Below are positions 16,886 through 26,458 of a DNA stretch of 64,000 nucleotides, piece by piece. This DNA is from an uncultured Roseateles sp. (GTDB taxonomy: Bacteria > Pseudomonadota > Gammaproteobacteria > Burkholderiales > Burkholderiaceae): positions 1 to 64,000 of the forward strand of contig CAMPJJ010000011.1 in NCBI GenBank assembly GCA_946886855.1. The letters run 5' to 3'. A program made the position numbers and the translations under genes. Below the pieces are notes generated by a model, which ran no database searches, was not told where the DNA came from, and saw nothing but the letters and a program-made list of their open reading frames with translations. Numbering within the stretch: the first letter of the stretch is position 1; each line of letters starts with the position of its first letter.

Positions 16886-18457
16886 TTACTGCGTCCAGCG
16901 GCCGCCAAGCGCCCTGAGCAACGCCACGCGATTGCTCTGCTCCGTCTGACGAAGCGTCACCAACGCGCGCTTGGCTGTGGACAGTTGGCGCTGCGCGTCG
17001 AGCAGCTCGAGCTGGCTGCTGCCGCCCAGGCGGTAGCTGCGCTCGGCGAGGCGTTGCGACTGCTCGGCCGCATCCACCTGCGCCTGCTGCGCGTCGAGCC
17101 GCTCGGCGAGTTGGTCGCGCACCGCGAGCGCATCCGCGACTTCGCGGAACGCCGTCTGCAAGGCGGACTCGTAGTTCGCCAAGGCTTCCTGCCGGCTGGC
17201 TTCGCTGACCTCTACCTGCGCGCGGCGCTGGCCGCCGTCGAAGATCGGCAGGTCGATCTGGGGCACGATGCTCCACACGCCGCTGCCGCTCTTGAACAGG
17301 CCGTCCAGATCGGGACTGCGCGTGCCGGCGCTGGCCGTCAGCGTCAGCCGCGGGAAGCGCGCCGCACGCGCCGCGCCGACGTCGAAGGCCGCCGCGCGCA
17401 GGCGCTGCTCGGCCGCGCGCAGATCGGGTCGCTGCAGCAGCACGTCGGCGGGCAATCCGCCCGGCACCGCCGGCAGCGCGGTGACGTCCACGCCGCCCGT
17501 CGTGGACGACGTGCCTGTCGCGGTCGGCAGGAGCCGATCCGGCAGCGGCTGGCCGACGAGCAGCTCCAGCTGCAATCGCGCCTGCGTCACCGCGCTGACG
17601 CTTTCCGCCGCGTCACCGCGCGCGGACTCGAAAGCCGCGCGAGCGCGCGCCCGATCCAGCCCCGACGCCGCGCCGAGCGCGTACTGCCGCTCCGCCAGAT
17701 CCAGCGAGCGCTGCTGGCTGTCGCGCAGTTCCTGGTTGAGGGCCAGGCGTTGCTGCGCGGTAGCGAGCGACAGCCAGGCGGTCGCGACTTCCGCGGCCAG
17801 GCTCAGCCGCGTGCTGCGCTGCGTCTCCTGCTCGGCCAGGAAGCGCGACAGTGCCGCGCCTTCCAGGCTGCCCAGGCGGTTGAACAGATCGATCTCGTAG
17901 CTCGCCAGGCCGAGGTTGACGCCGTAGGTCGTCGTCGCCCCTTCGCCGTTGATCGTGCGCTGACGCGTGACGGAGCCACCGACGCCGATCTCCGGCAGGC
18001 GGTCCGCCGCGGTCACGCGGTACTGAGCCCGCACGCGCTCGACAGCGGCTGCGCTCGCGCGCAGGCTGCGGTTCTGGTCGAGCGCCGTCGCGACGACCTC
18101 GTCCAACCGCGCATCGGCGAAGAAGCCGCGCCACTCGTGCGAAGGCGCAGGCGCGGCAGACGCCTGCCCGCCAGTCGACGCACCCGTCGCTGCACCCGTC
18201 GCTGCACCTGTGGCTACACCTGTCACTGCAGTCGGACGAAAGTCCTCCCGAAGCGGAGGACGCGGCGTGTCGGTGGCCGGGACGAGGCTACCGCAGCCGC
18301 CCAGCGCGAGCATCAATGGCAGCAGCCAGGCGCTCTTCGTGGACGCGCTGGATGTCGAGTCGGCGCAAGCCGGCCCGGGGGAGACGATTTGCGGCAGCGT
18401 ATGAGGAGCCCCCGGGCCGGCTTGAGCCGACGGGCGCAGTGCAAGAAAGCGGCTCAT
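16886..18457 (-). CDS. RND efflux outer membrane lipoprotein, NodT/OprM family
   Basis: TolC-like outer membrane channel of a tripartite multidrug efflux system. The 523-residue product has a long N-terminus before a lipobox (LALGGC), a Thr/Gly/Ala repeat (VATGAATGAATGASTGG) and then two OEP repeats of the NodT family (EWRGFFADARLDEVVATALDQN..., GLPADVLLQRPDLRAAEQRLRAA). Its ATG overlaps the pump stop codon in an ATGA junction, so pump and channel are translationally coupled. The transcript order is adaptor, pump, channel. The start is placed at the ATGA overlap; the 50 residues before the lipobox are longer than usual, so a later start is possible. Confidence 0.92.
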   Translation of the reverse strand: MSRFLALRPSAQAGPGAPHTLPQIVSPGPACADSTSSASTKSAWLLPLMLALGGCGSLVPATDTPRPPLREDFRPTAVTGVATGAATGAATGASTGGQASAAPAPSHEWRGFFADARLDEVVATALDQNRSLRASAAAVERVRAQYRVTAADRLPEIGVGGSVTRQRTINGEGATTTYGVNLGLASYEIDLFNRLGSLEGAALSRFLAEQETQRSTRLSLAAEVATAWLSLATAQQRLALNQELRDSQQRSLDLAERQYALGAASGLDRARARAAFESARGDAAESVSAVTQARLQLELLVGQPLPDRLLPTATGTSSTTGGVDVTALPAVPGGLPADVLLQRPDLRAAEQRLRAAAFDVGAARAARFPRLTLTASAGTRSPDLDGLFKSGSGVWSIVPQIDLPIFDGGQRRAQVEVSEASRQEALANYESALQTAFREVADALAVRDQLAERLDAQQAQVDAAEQSQRLAERSYRLGGSSQLELLDAQRQLSTAKRALVTLRQTEQSNRVALLRALGGRWTQ

Positions 18458-21400
18458 GCCCGCACCTCCGGATCCTGGTGTCCTTCGGCCTCCGCCGTCG
18501 AGGGTTTCGCGCGGGTGAATCGCTGCTTCACCCACAGATAGAACAGCGGCACGAAGAAGATCCCCAACAGCGTGGCGCTGCCCATCCCGCCGAGCACGCC
18601 GACGCCGATGGCGCGCTGCGAGCCCGAGCCCGCGCCGCTCGCGAAGGCCAGCGGCAGCACGCCCATCATGAAGGCCAGGGAGGTCATCAGGATCGGTCGC
18701 AATCGCTGCCGGCAGGCTTTCAGGGTCGCCTCCAGCACGCTCAACCCCTGCCCGCGCAGGGTCTCGGCGAATTCCACGATCAGGATCGCGTTCTTCGCCG
18801 ACAGACCTACCGTGGTCAGCAGCCCGACCTGGAAGAACACGTCGTTCTGCTGCCCGCCGAGGTGGCTGGCCGCCAGCGCGCCGATGATGCCCAGCGGCAC
18901 GACCAGCATCACGCTGAACGGCACGGACCAGCTTTCATACAGCGCCGCCAGGCACAGGAAGATGAACAGCACCGACACGGCATACAGCATCGGCGCCTGA
19001 TCGCCCGAGAGCCGCTCCTGGTAGCTGCGGCCCGCCCACTCGAAGCCGATGCCGGGCGGCATCTCGCGCAGGATGGATTCCATCGCCTTCATCGCCGCGC
19101 CGGAGCTCACGCCCGGCGGCACGTCGGCCTGGATCTCGTAGGCGGCACTGCCGTTGTAGCGGACCAGCTGACGCGGCCCGTTCTGCCAGGTCGCCGTGGC
19201 GAAGGCGTTGAACGACACCATCGCGCCGTTGGCGTTGCGCACGTACCAATGGCGCAGCGCGTCGGGATCGGCCCGGTAGGCGCCCTCGCCCTGCACCAGC
19301 ACGCGCTTGACGCGGCCGCGGTCGATGAAGTCGTTGACGTAGCTGCTGCCCAGCGCGATCGACAGCGTGTCGTTGATCGTCGTCGTCGCCACGCCCAGCG
19401 TGCCGGCCTTCTGGTCGTCGATGTTGATCTGCAGCTGCGGCGTCTCGGTCAGGCTGTTGATGCGGGCGCGGGCCAGCTCGGGATGCTTGTTGGCCTCGTC
19501 GATCACGCGCTCGCGCGCCTCCGCCAGCGCCTGGGTGCCGACGCCGCCCAGGTCCTGCAGGAAGAGCTGGATGCCCGCGCTGCCGCCCAGGCCCCGCACC
19601 GTCGGCGGCTGCACGATGAAGATGTTGGCGTCGCGCACCTTCTTGCCGAGCTCGCGGCTGAAGCGCTCGGCCAGCGCCGCGGCGCCCTGCTGCTTCTCGG
19701 GGCGCTCCTTCCAGTCGGTCAGCCGGATGAAGCCCTGACCCGAGCCCTGGTCGCCGTTGGCGCCGCGCACGAGGTTGTAGAACTGCACTTCCTTCTGCTC
19801 GGCCAGGTAGGCCTCCATCGCCTGCGCGACCGCTTCCATGCGCTCGGCCGTGGCGCCCGGCGCCATGCGGACCTGCATCTGCAGGCTGCCCTGGTCCTCG
19901 TCCGGCAGGAAGGAGGTCGGCAGCGACCGGTAGAGCAGCGCCATGCCGCCGATCAGCAGCAGGTAGACGAGGAAGCTGCGCACCCCGCGCGCCGTCAGCC
20001 AGCGCACGCGCACGACATAGCGGTCGCTGAACTTGTCGAACTGGCGGTTGAAGCCGCCAAAGAACCAGTCCAGCTGCTTCCCGAACGGGCCGCCGTGCGC
20101 CGCATGCTCGCCTTGGTGCACGGGCTTGAGCAGCGTCGCGCACAGCGCCGGCGACAGGCTCATCGCCACCAGCACCGACAGGATCATCGCGCTCACGACC
20201 GTGATCGAGAACTGGCGGTAGATGATGCCGGTCGACCCGCCGAAGAAGGCCATCGGGATGAACACCGCCGACAGCACGACCGCGATGCCGACCAGCGCGC
20301 CGCTGATCTCCTTCATGCTCTCGCGGGTCGCGTCGCGCGGGCTCAGGCCCTCCTCGCGCATCAGGCGCTCGACGTTCTCGACCACGACGATCGCGTCGTC
20401 CACCAGCAGGCCGATGGCCAGCACCAGCCCGAACATCGTCAGCGAGTTGATCGAGTACCCCGCCACCGCCAGCACCCCGAAAGTCCCCAGCAGCACCACC
20501 GGCACCGCGATCGCGGGGATCAGCGTCGCACGCAGGTTCTGCATGAAGAGGTACATGATCGCCACGACCAGCACCATGGCCTCGATCAGCGTGTGCACCA
20601 CGCCCTCGATGGACACGCTGATGAAGGGCGTCGTGTCGTACGTGATGGTCGACTTCATCCCGTGCGGGAAGAAGGGTTCGAGCTCGGCCAGCTTGGCCTT
20701 CACCAGCTCCGCCGTCTTGAGCGCGTTGGCGCCGCTGGCCGGCAGGATGGCCATGCCCGCCGCGGTCTGGCCGGTGCTCTTGACGTTGGTGGTGTAGCTG
20801 TCGCGGCCCAGCTCGACGCGGGCGACGTCGCCCAGCTTCAGCGCAGAACCGTCGGGCTGCACGCGCAGCACGATGTTGCGGAACTGCTCGGCCGTCGTCA
20901 GCTTGGCGCGCGCGGTGATGATGGCCGTGAGGCGCTGGCCTTCGGGCGCCGGCTGGGCGCCGAGCTGGCCCGCCGAGACTTCGGTGTTCTGCGCCAGCAG
21001 CGCGTTGCGGATGTCGCCCGGCACCAGCGCGTAACGCTGCAGCTGCGCGGGATCCAGCCAGATGCGCATCGCGTAGCCGGAGCCGAAGACGTTGATGTCG
21101 CCCACGCCCTCGAGGCGGCTGATGATGTCGACCAGCGTGCTGGACAGGTAGTCGCCCAGGTCGGCCGAGGTCACGGCCGGGTTGTCGCTGGTCAGCATGA
21201 TGACCATCAGGTTCTCGGTGCCGGCCTTGGTCACGCGCACGCCCTGCGCCTGCACCGCCTGCGGCAGCCGCGAGAGCGACTGCGAGACCTTGTTCTGGAC
21301 CTGCATCTGCGCCAGGTCCGGGTCCGTGCCGGCGACGAAGCTCAGCACGGTGCTGGCGCCGCCGGAGGCGTTGCTGTTGGACTCGATCGAGAACAACCCG

Positions 21401-21618
21401 TCGATGCCCTTGAGGTTCTGCTCGATGACCTGCGTCACCGAGTCCTCGATCGCCTTGGCGGCCGCGCCCGGATAGCTGGTGTTGATGGAGATGCGGGTGG
21501 GCGCGATGTCGGGGTAGCGCTCCAGCGGCAGGATGCGCACCGCGGCGGCGCCCGCCAGCATGATCACGATCGCGATGACCCACGCGAAGATGGGCCGGTC
21601 GATGAAGAACGAGGCCAT
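18454..21618 (-). CDS. RND efflux pump, HAE1/AcrB type
   Basis: Inner membrane proton-drug antiporter of the hydrophobe/amphiphile efflux family. Its 1054 residues match the family length. It begins MASFFIDRPIFAWVIAIVIM, and the transmembrane relay Asp-Asp pair is seen in GLLVDDAIVVVENVER. The large periplasmic loops and the second-half motif LTTVGLSAKNAILIVEFAE are intact. It follows the adaptor gene by four bases and overlaps the outer membrane gene. The divergent BaeSR-like pair suggests envelope-stress or drug-responsive control. The drug range cannot be read from the sequence. Confidence 0.97.
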   Translation of the reverse strand: MASFFIDRPIFAWVIAIVIMLAGAAAVRILPLERYPDIAPTRISINTSYPGAAAKAIEDSVTQVIEQNLKGIDGLFSIESNSNASGGASTVLSFVAGTDPDLAQMQVQNKVSQSLSRLPQAVQAQGVRVTKAGTENLMVIMLTSDNPAVTSADLGDYLSSTLVDIISRLEGVGDINVFGSGYAMRIWLDPAQLQRYALVPGDIRNALLAQNTEVSAGQLGAQPAPEGQRLTAIITARAKLTTAEQFRNIVLRVQPDGSALKLGDVARVELGRDSYTTNVKSTGQTAAGMAILPASGANALKTAELVKAKLAELEPFFPHGMKSTITYDTTPFISVSIEGVVHTLIEAMVLVVAIMYLFMQNLRATLIPAIAVPVVLLGTFGVLAVAGYSINSLTMFGLVLAIGLLVDDAIVVVENVERLMREEGLSPRDATRESMKEISGALVGIAVVLSAVFIPMAFFGGSTGIIYRQFSITVVSAMILSVLVAMSLSPALCATLLKPVHQGEHAAHGGPFGKQLDWFFGGFNRQFDKFSDRYVVRVRWLTARGVRSFLVYLLLIGGMALLYRSLPTSFLPDEDQGSLQMQVRMAPGATAERMEAVAQAMEAYLAEQKEVQFYNLVRGANGDQGSGQGFIRLTDWKERPEKQQGAAALAERFSRELGKKVRDANIFIVQPPTVRGLGGSAGIQLFLQDLGGVGTQALAEARERVIDEANKHPELARARINSLTETPQLQINIDDQKAGTLGVATTTINDTLSIALGSSYVNDFIDRGRVKRVLVQGEGAYRADPDALRHWYVRNANGAMVSFNAFATATWQNGPRQLVRYNGSAAYEIQADVPPGVSSGAAMKAMESILREMPPGIGFEWAGRSYQERLSGDQAPMLYAVSVLFIFLCLAALYESWSVPFSVMLVVPLGIIGALAASHLGGQQNDVFFQVGLLTTVGLSAKNAILIVEFAETLRGQGLSVLEATLKACRQRLRPILMTSLAFMMGVLPLAFASGAGSGSQRAIGVGVLGGMGSATLLGIFFVPLFYLWVKQRFTRAKPSTAEAEGHQDPEVRA

Positions 21619-21622
21619 GGTG

Positions 21623-22990
21623 TCAGCGTCCCGCGCCGGAGGCCGGCGTGGCCGTCGTGGCCGTCGTGGCCGTCGCGGCAGCAGAGGCCGCCGGCCCGCC
21701 GGTTTCCGCCGCGACCGCGGCCGCCGCGGAGGCCGCGGCCGCCGCGGAGGCCGCGGCCGGCTTGCCGCCGGAGCCCGCCGGACCGGCCGCGCCGCCCTTC
21801 TTCATGCCCGCCGGCACCGGCGTCACCGGCTGGCCGGCGCGCACGCGCTGCAGGCCTTCGATGGCGAGCTTGTCGCCGGCCTTCAGGCCGCTGGCGACCA
21901 GCCACTGGTTGCCAACCGCGCGGGTCAGCACCAGCTGGCGCAGCTGCAGCTTGTTCTCCGGGCCGACGACCAGCGCGGTCGCCTCGCCGGTGGGCGAGCG
22001 CGTCACGCCCTGCTGCGGCACCAGGATCACGCCGCTGTCGACGCCGGCCAGCAGCTTGGCCCGGACCACCATGCCGGGCAGCAGCGCACCGTCCGGATTG
22101 GGCACGATCGCGCGCAGCGTGACCGCGCCGGTGCCGCGGTCCACCGTCACGCCGCTGAACTGCAGCGTGCCGGGACGGGCGTATTCGGTGCCGTCCTCCA
22201 GCACCAGCTTGATCCTGCTGCTGCCGCTGCGGGCATCGAGCTGGCGGCGCAGCTGCAGGATTTCGGCGCTGCTCTGGACGATGTCCACATGCATCGGGTC
22301 GAGCTGCTGCACCGTCGTCAGCGCCTGCGTCTGCGCGGCGGTGACCAGCGCGCCGGCGGTCACCGCGGAGACCTCGATGCGGCCGGAGATCGGCGCGGTG
22401 ATGCGGGTGCGGTCCAGCTGCACCCGCGCGGCGTCGAGCGCGGCGCGGGCCACGGCCACGTCGGCCTGCGCCTGGCGCAGCGCGCTGGCGCTGTCGTCGG
22501 CGCTCTGGCGGCTGAGGGCGTCGGCCTTCAGCAGCTCCGCGTCGCGCTCGGCGCGGCTGCGGGCGACGGCCACCTGGGCCTCGGCCTTCTGCAGCGCGGC
22601 GGCGGTGCGGGCGCGCTCGGCCTCGTAGGTGGCGGCGTCGAGCTGGTACAGCGGCTGGCCGGCACGCACCAGCTTGCCTTCCTCGAAGAGCCGCTTCTGC
22701 ACGATGCCGGTCACCTGCGGGCGGATCTCGGCCACCTGGCTGGCGGACAGCCGGCCCGGCAGCTCCAGCGCCAAGGGCGCGTCCTGCGTCGTGACGACGA
22801 CCACGCCGACTTCCGGCGGGGCGCGCTTGACGGTCTCCTCCTTCTTCTCGCCGCAGCCGGCCAGCACCAGCACGGCCAGGGCGGCCAGCGCCGCCGCGAT
22901 CGGTCCGAGGGTCGGCGCGCGCGGCGCGCGGGGCGGCTTCAACGCGTCCATCGACGACGAGGAGGTGGATGTCAGAATCTTCTTCGGCAT
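21623..22990 (-). CDS. RND efflux periplasmic adaptor (membrane fusion protein)
   Basis: Links the pump to the outer membrane channel. The 455-residue product has a lipoprotein signal (LAVLVLAGC), a lipoyl-like half-motif (PGRLSASQVAEIRPQVTGIVQKRLFEEG), an alpha-helical hairpin rich in Ala/Arg (about residues 110-190), the second lipoyl half (RTRITAPISGRIEVSAVTAG) and beta-barrel and membrane-proximal domains. The C-terminus is an unusual Ala/Gly/Thr-rich tail of about 60 residues. The ATG at 22990 is used; an ATG 13 codons later is closer to the signal peptide and may be the real start. It is the first gene of the efflux operon. Confidence 0.93.
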   Translation of the reverse strand: MPKKILTSTSSSSMDALKPPRAPRAPTLGPIAAALAALAVLVLAGCGEKKEETVKRAPPEVGVVVVTTQDAPLALELPGRLSASQVAEIRPQVTGIVQKRLFEEGKLVRAGQPLYQLDAATYEAERARTAAALQKAEAQVAVARSRAERDAELLKADALSRQSADDSASALRQAQADVAVARAALDAARVQLDRTRITAPISGRIEVSAVTAGALVTAAQTQALTTVQQLDPMHVDIVQSSAEILQLRRQLDARSGSSRIKLVLEDGTEYARPGTLQFSGVTVDRGTGAVTLRAIVPNPDGALLPGMVVRAKLLAGVDSGVILVPQQGVTRSPTGEATALVVGPENKLQLRQLVLTRAVGNQWLVASGLKAGDKLAIEGLQRVRAGQPVTPVPAGMKKGGAAGPAGSGGKPAAASAAAAASAAAAVAAETGGPAASAAATATTATTATPASGAGR

Positions 22991-23217
22991 GGCGGCGGAT
23001 GCTCCGCCATGAATGTGGAGAGACCTTGAAGATCGCGTCAGGCGCGCGGCCTCCGCCCGGATGGCTTGCCGGTCGCACGCCGACGCCCTCATCATCCCGT
23101 CCGTCGACGGTGTCCCCATCACTTTCGGCACACTGCCACTCGTTTCGACGCCTCCGCGCCAGGGCGATTGGCGCCGCCCGTTCCGCGGTCCGCGCCGCGT
23201 TCCTGCCCCTGTTCCGG

Positions 23218-24609
23218 ATGAAGCTCTCGTTCACCCTCACCGCCCGGCTCTTCGCCGTCGTCTTCAGCACCGCCATGGCGGTGGCGCTGGCGATGGGCGT
23301 GTTCTCGCACATCAACCTGAACCGGGACTTCATCGGCTACCTCAACGAGCAGGGCGTGAACCGGCTCGAGCTGGCCCGGACCAGCGTCACCGCCGGCTAC
23401 CGCGAGCACGGGCAGAGCTGGGATTTCCTGCGCGAGAAACCGGAGCTCTGGGGCCGGCTGCTGCGCCCGCTGGTGCCGGAGGCGGACATGCCGGCGGTCA
23501 AGCATGGCCCGGCGGAGCTGACGGGGGCGACGCGGCGCTTCACGCTGTTCGACGAGAACCGCGAGCGCGTCGCCGGCTACGCCGGCCCGGTGGAGCCGAC
23601 CGTGGAGCGGCCCATCATCGTCGACGGCCTGACGGTCGGCTGGCTGACGCTGACCCCGATCGAATCGGTGAGCCCCGGCGCGGAGAAGCATTTCTACGAC
23701 GCGCAGCTGCGCTCGGCCTGGGTGGTCGGCGGCGCGGCGGTGCTGCTCGCCGGCGCGGTCGCGTACTGGATCTCGCGCCGGCTGCTGAGTCCCGTGCGGC
23801 GCGTCGCCGTCGCCACGCACCGGCTGGCGGCGGGCGACTTCGAGGTCCGCGTGCCCGAGACGCGCCGCAACGACGACATCGCCGGCCTGGGCCGCGACTT
23901 CAACCAGCTCGCGCTGACCCTGCAGCGCAACGAAGCGATGCGGCGCGAGTTCCTCGCCGACGTCTCGCACGAGCTGCGCACGCCGCTGGGCGTGCTGCAC
24001 GGCGAGCTGGAGGCCCTGGAGGACGGCGTGCGCAAGCTCGACGCGCAGGCGCTGCGCTCGCTGCAGGGCGAGGTCGCGATCCTGCACAAGCTGGTCGACG
24101 ACCTCCATGAACTCTCGATGGCGGACGTGGGCGCCCTCGCCTACCGCAAGTCGGAGGTGGACCTGCGCGAGCTGATCGACGTGACGGCCGGCGCCTTCGG
24201 CGAGCGGCTGCACGGCAGCGGGCTGAAGCTGCAGCTGGATCTGCCGGAGCAGCCGCTGCGGGTCTTCGGCGACGAGCGCCGGCTGCGGCAGCTGCTGGGC
24301 AACCTCGTCGAGAACAGCTGCCGCTACACCGACGCGGGCGGCGCGCTGAGCATCAGCGCGCGGCGCAGCGGCGGACACGCGGTGATCGACGTGCAGGACA
24401 CCTCGCCCGGCGTCGGGCCGGAGCACCTGCCGCGCCTGTTCGAGCGCTTCTTCCGGGTCGACGCCTCGCGCAGCCGGCGCGGCGGCGGATCGGGGCTGGG
24501 GCTGTCGATCTGCCAGCGCATCGCGGAGGCGCACGAGGGCCGCATCGAGGCGCGCCCCTCGCCGCTGGGCGGCCTGTGGATGCGCGTGGAGCTGCCGGTC
24601 CATGGCTGA
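23218..24609 (+). CDS. baeS: sensor histidine kinase, BaeS-like
   Basis: Membrane sensor kinase of 463 residues. Helix 1 lies at about residues 9-30 and helix 2 at about 163-185, with a periplasmic sensor domain between them. HAMP follows (LSPVRRVAVATHRLAAGDFEVRVPETRRNDDI), then the H-box FLADVSHELRTPLGVL with the phosphorylated His, the N-box LLGNLVENSCRYTD and the G-boxes (QDTSPGVGPE, GGGSGLGLSI). The order and periplasmic part resemble BaeS, an envelope-stress sensor that controls RND efflux in enterobacteria. It is divergent from the efflux operon and overlaps the regulator gene by eight bases. Confidence 0.9.
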   Translation: MKLSFTLTARLFAVVFSTAMAVALAMGVFSHINLNRDFIGYLNEQGVNRLELARTSVTAGYREHGQSWDFLREKPELWGRLLRPLVPEADMPAVKHGPAELTGATRRFTLFDENRERVAGYAGPVEPTVERPIIVDGLTVGWLTLTPIESVSPGAEKHFYDAQLRSAWVVGGAAVLLAGAVAYWISRRLLSPVRRVAVATHRLAAGDFEVRVPETRRNDDIAGLGRDFNQLALTLQRNEAMRREFLADVSHELRTPLGVLHGELEALEDGVRKLDAQALRSLQGEVAILHKLVDDLHELSMADVGALAYRKSEVDLRELIDVTAGAFGERLHGSGLKLQLDLPEQPLRVFGDERRLRQLLGNLVENSCRYTDAGGALSISARRSGGHAVIDVQDTSPGVGPEHLPRLFERFFRVDASRSRRGGGSGLGLSICQRIAEAHEGRIEARPSPLGGLWMRVELPVHG

Positions 24610-25378
24610 GAACACTGTGGAGTCGGGATCGGGATCGGGATCGGGATCGGGCCTGGCGCCGATGCCGATGGAACCGGGCCCGTCGCGGGTGCTGGTGGTC
24701 GAGGACGAGCCCAAGCTCGCGGCGCTGCTGGCGGACTACCTGCGCGCGGCCGGGCACGAGCCCGAATGCGTGGCCGACGGCCGCGAGGTGATCCCGGCGT
24801 GGACGGCGCGGCGGCACGACCTGATCCTGCTCGACCTGATGCTGCCGGGCATCGACGGGCTGACGCTGTGCCGCACCCTGCGTGGGATGAGCAGCGTGCC
24901 CATCCTGATGCTGACGGCGCGGGCGGACGAATCGGACCGGCTCGCCGGCCTGGAGACCGGCGCGGACGACTACATCGCGAAGAACCCCTTCAGTCCGCGC
25001 GAGGTGATGGCGCGGGTGAAGGCGGCGCTGCGCCGAGGCCGCGCGCACGAGATGGCGACGGCCGCCGCGGTGGCTGCCTTCGCGGCCGGGAGCGAGGCGC
25101 TGTTCATCGACGAGGCCGGCTGGACCGCCAGCTGGCGCGGCGAGCCGCTGGACCTCACGCCGATCGAGTTCCGCCTGCTCCACATCCTGGCGGCCCAGCC
25201 GGGGCGCGTGTACGCGCGCACGCAGCTGCTGGACCTGCTGCACGTCGACGGCCGCGAGGTCACCGAGCGCGCCGTCGACAGCCACATCAAGAACCTGCGG
25301 CGCAAGCTGGAGCGCGCGGGTGCCGGCACGGACCGGATCCGGTCCATCTACGGCGTGGGCTACCGCTTCGAGCGGTGA
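24602..25378 (+). CDS. baeR: response regulator, BaeR-like (OmpR family)
   Basis: Partner of the preceding kinase, probably controlling the divergent RND efflux operon. The 258-residue product has an added N-terminal SGSGSGSGSG stretch encoded by a hexanucleotide repeat, then a receiver with Glu/Asp in VVEDE, phosphoacceptor Asp78 in LILLDLMLPG and Thr105, and a winged-helix domain ending IRSIYGVGYRFER. In the conserved loop after beta-5 the usual Lys-Pro is interrupted by an Asn (AKNPFSPRE; Lys127-Asn128-Pro129), which is unusual for this family. The start codon overlaps the end of the kinase gene, so translation is coupled. Confidence 0.9.
   Translation: MAENTVESGSGSGSGSGLAPMPMEPGPSRVLVVEDEPKLAALLADYLRAAGHEPECVADGREVIPAWTARRHDLILLDLMLPGIDGLTLCRTLRGMSSVPILMLTARADESDRLAGLETGADDYIAKNPFSPREVMARVKAALRRGRAHEMATAAAVAAFAAGSEALFIDEAGWTASWRGEPLDLTPIEFRLLHILAAQPGRVYARTQLLDLLHVDGREVTERAVDSHIKNLRRKLERAGAGTDRIRSIYGVGYRFER
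24623..24651. repeat. hexanucleotide tandem repeat (TCGGGA) in the BaeR-like gene
   Basis: Nearly five copies of TCGGGA encode alternating Ser and Gly at the N-terminus of the response regulator. A change in copy number would stay in frame, so it would alter linker length rather than switch the gene off. Confidence 0.8.
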
Positions 25379-25453
25379 CAGGTCTTGCCGTATGCGCCTC
25401 TCCCGCCCGCGGAGGCGCGTGGAAGAGCGCGTGAGGAAGAGCGAGGGCGCTTG

Positions 25454-25503
25454 AGAGCGCGGCAGAGCGCGGCAGAGCGCGACAGAGCGCGACAGAGCGC
25501 GGG
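25454..25503. repeat. 10-bp tandem repeat downstream of the BaeR-like gene
   Basis: Five copies of a 10-bp unit (AGAGCGCGGC or AGAGCGCGAC) lie in the gap between the BaeR-like regulator and the converging sirtuin gene. The unit is not a multiple of three and no gene crosses it. Confidence 0.75.
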
Positions 25504-25533
25504 GTGAGGCCAGCGCCCCGGGCACTGCTCCGG

Positions 25534-26316
25534 TCAGAGGGAGGCGACCGCCGACAAACGCGCGGCGACGGCCGGCAGCCCGGCCGCCGCGGTCGTCTGC
25601 CACCGGTGGCTGACCTGCGCGGCCACTTCGCCCGGCTGCGGATTGATCTCGACGATCACCGCGCCTTTCGGCGCCAGCCGCACCATGCCGGCCGCCGGAT
25701 AGACGACGCCGGACGTGCCGACGATCAGCAGCAGGTCGCAGTCGGCGATGCGTTGCGCCGCCGCGTTCACGACCTCGTCGTCGAGCTGCTCGCCGAACCA
25801 CACGACGCCCGGGCGGATCGATCCGTGACCACACGCCACGCAGGTCGGCGGCGCCAGCCGTCGCTGTGCCTCCGGCGGCGGGTCGTTCAAGGTCGCGCGC
25901 GTGCCGCACCGGTCGCACCGGGCGGCAAAGAGGCTGCCATGCAGATGCAGCGCGCCTTCAACGCCCGCGCGCTCATGCAGATCGTCCACGTTCTGCGTCA
26001 CCACCTGCGCGCCGAAATCGCGCTGCAGGCGCGCCACCGCGAGATGGCCGGGGTTGGGCGTTGCGGCCATCACCTGGCCGCGGCGCCACTCATACCAGCC
26101 CCACACGGTCTCCCTGTCGCGCCGCCAGGCGTCAGGGGTTGCCAGCTGCTGCGGATCGAACTCGCCCCACAGCCCGTTGCTGCCTGAACGGAAGGTCGGG
26201 ATGCCGCTGTCGGCCGACATGCCGGCGCCGCTGAACACGACGATGCGCTCGAAGCGGCGATTCAGCAGCTGACTCAGTGCATTGGGCAGATCGACCCAGT
26301 CGTTCCTGTCATTCAT
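25534..26316 (-). CDS. cobB: NAD-dependent protein deacylase (sirtuin)
   Basis: Removes acyl groups from lysines using NAD+. The 260-residue product has the NAD-binding motif GAGMSADSGIPTFR, the catalytic region TQNVDDLHERAGV...LHGS with the catalytic His, and a zinc ribbon with two Cys pairs (RCDRC, CVAC). The motif YEWR fits the Tyr-x-x-Arg signature of class III sirtuins (bacterial CobB, SIRT5), so desuccinylation as well as deacetylation is likely. The later GVVWFGEQLD and VGTSGVVYPAA motifs are intact. It converges with the BaeR-like gene. Confidence 0.93.
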   Translation of the reverse strand: MNDRNDWVDLPNALSQLLNRRFERIVVFSGAGMSADSGIPTFRSGSNGLWGEFDPQQLATPDAWRRDRETVWGWYEWRRGQVMAATPNPGHLAVARLQRDFGAQVVTQNVDDLHERAGVEGALHLHGSLFAARCDRCGTRATLNDPPPEAQRRLAPPTCVACGHGSIRPGVVWFGEQLDDEVVNAAAQRIADCDLLLIVGTSGVVYPAAGMVRLAPKGAVIVEINPQPGEVAAQVSHRWQTTAAAGLPAVAARLSAVASL

Positions 26317-26392
26317 CGTTCAACAGTCCGTCCATTTGCATGGCGTGCTCACCGCGTGAGACGGGCCGAGGCCGGCGTCGGCCTGCCAGGTC

Positions 26393-26446
26393 CGCCAGCC
26401 AGCCAGCCCGCCCGCCAGCGAGCCAGCCAGCCAGCGAGCGAGCGAG
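26393..26446. repeat. 4-bp-period repeat upstream of the sirtuin gene
   Basis: A run of CCAG/GCGA tetramers (about 54 bases) lies between the sirtuin start and the VOC gene end. It would fall in the leader or promoter region of the sirtuin gene. No protein was recognised in any frame. Confidence 0.6.
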
Positions 26447-26458
26447 GGATTCAGCCCG

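Noticed and set aside
18316..22122. 1268-codon plus-strand open frame
   Set aside because: It is antisense to a complete RND pump and part of its channel and adaptor genes, with a His/Arg/Gln-rich low-information translation.
25395..25425. GCGCCTC...GAGGCGC hairpin after the BaeR-like gene
   Set aside because: No T-run follows on either strand, so it was not called a terminator.
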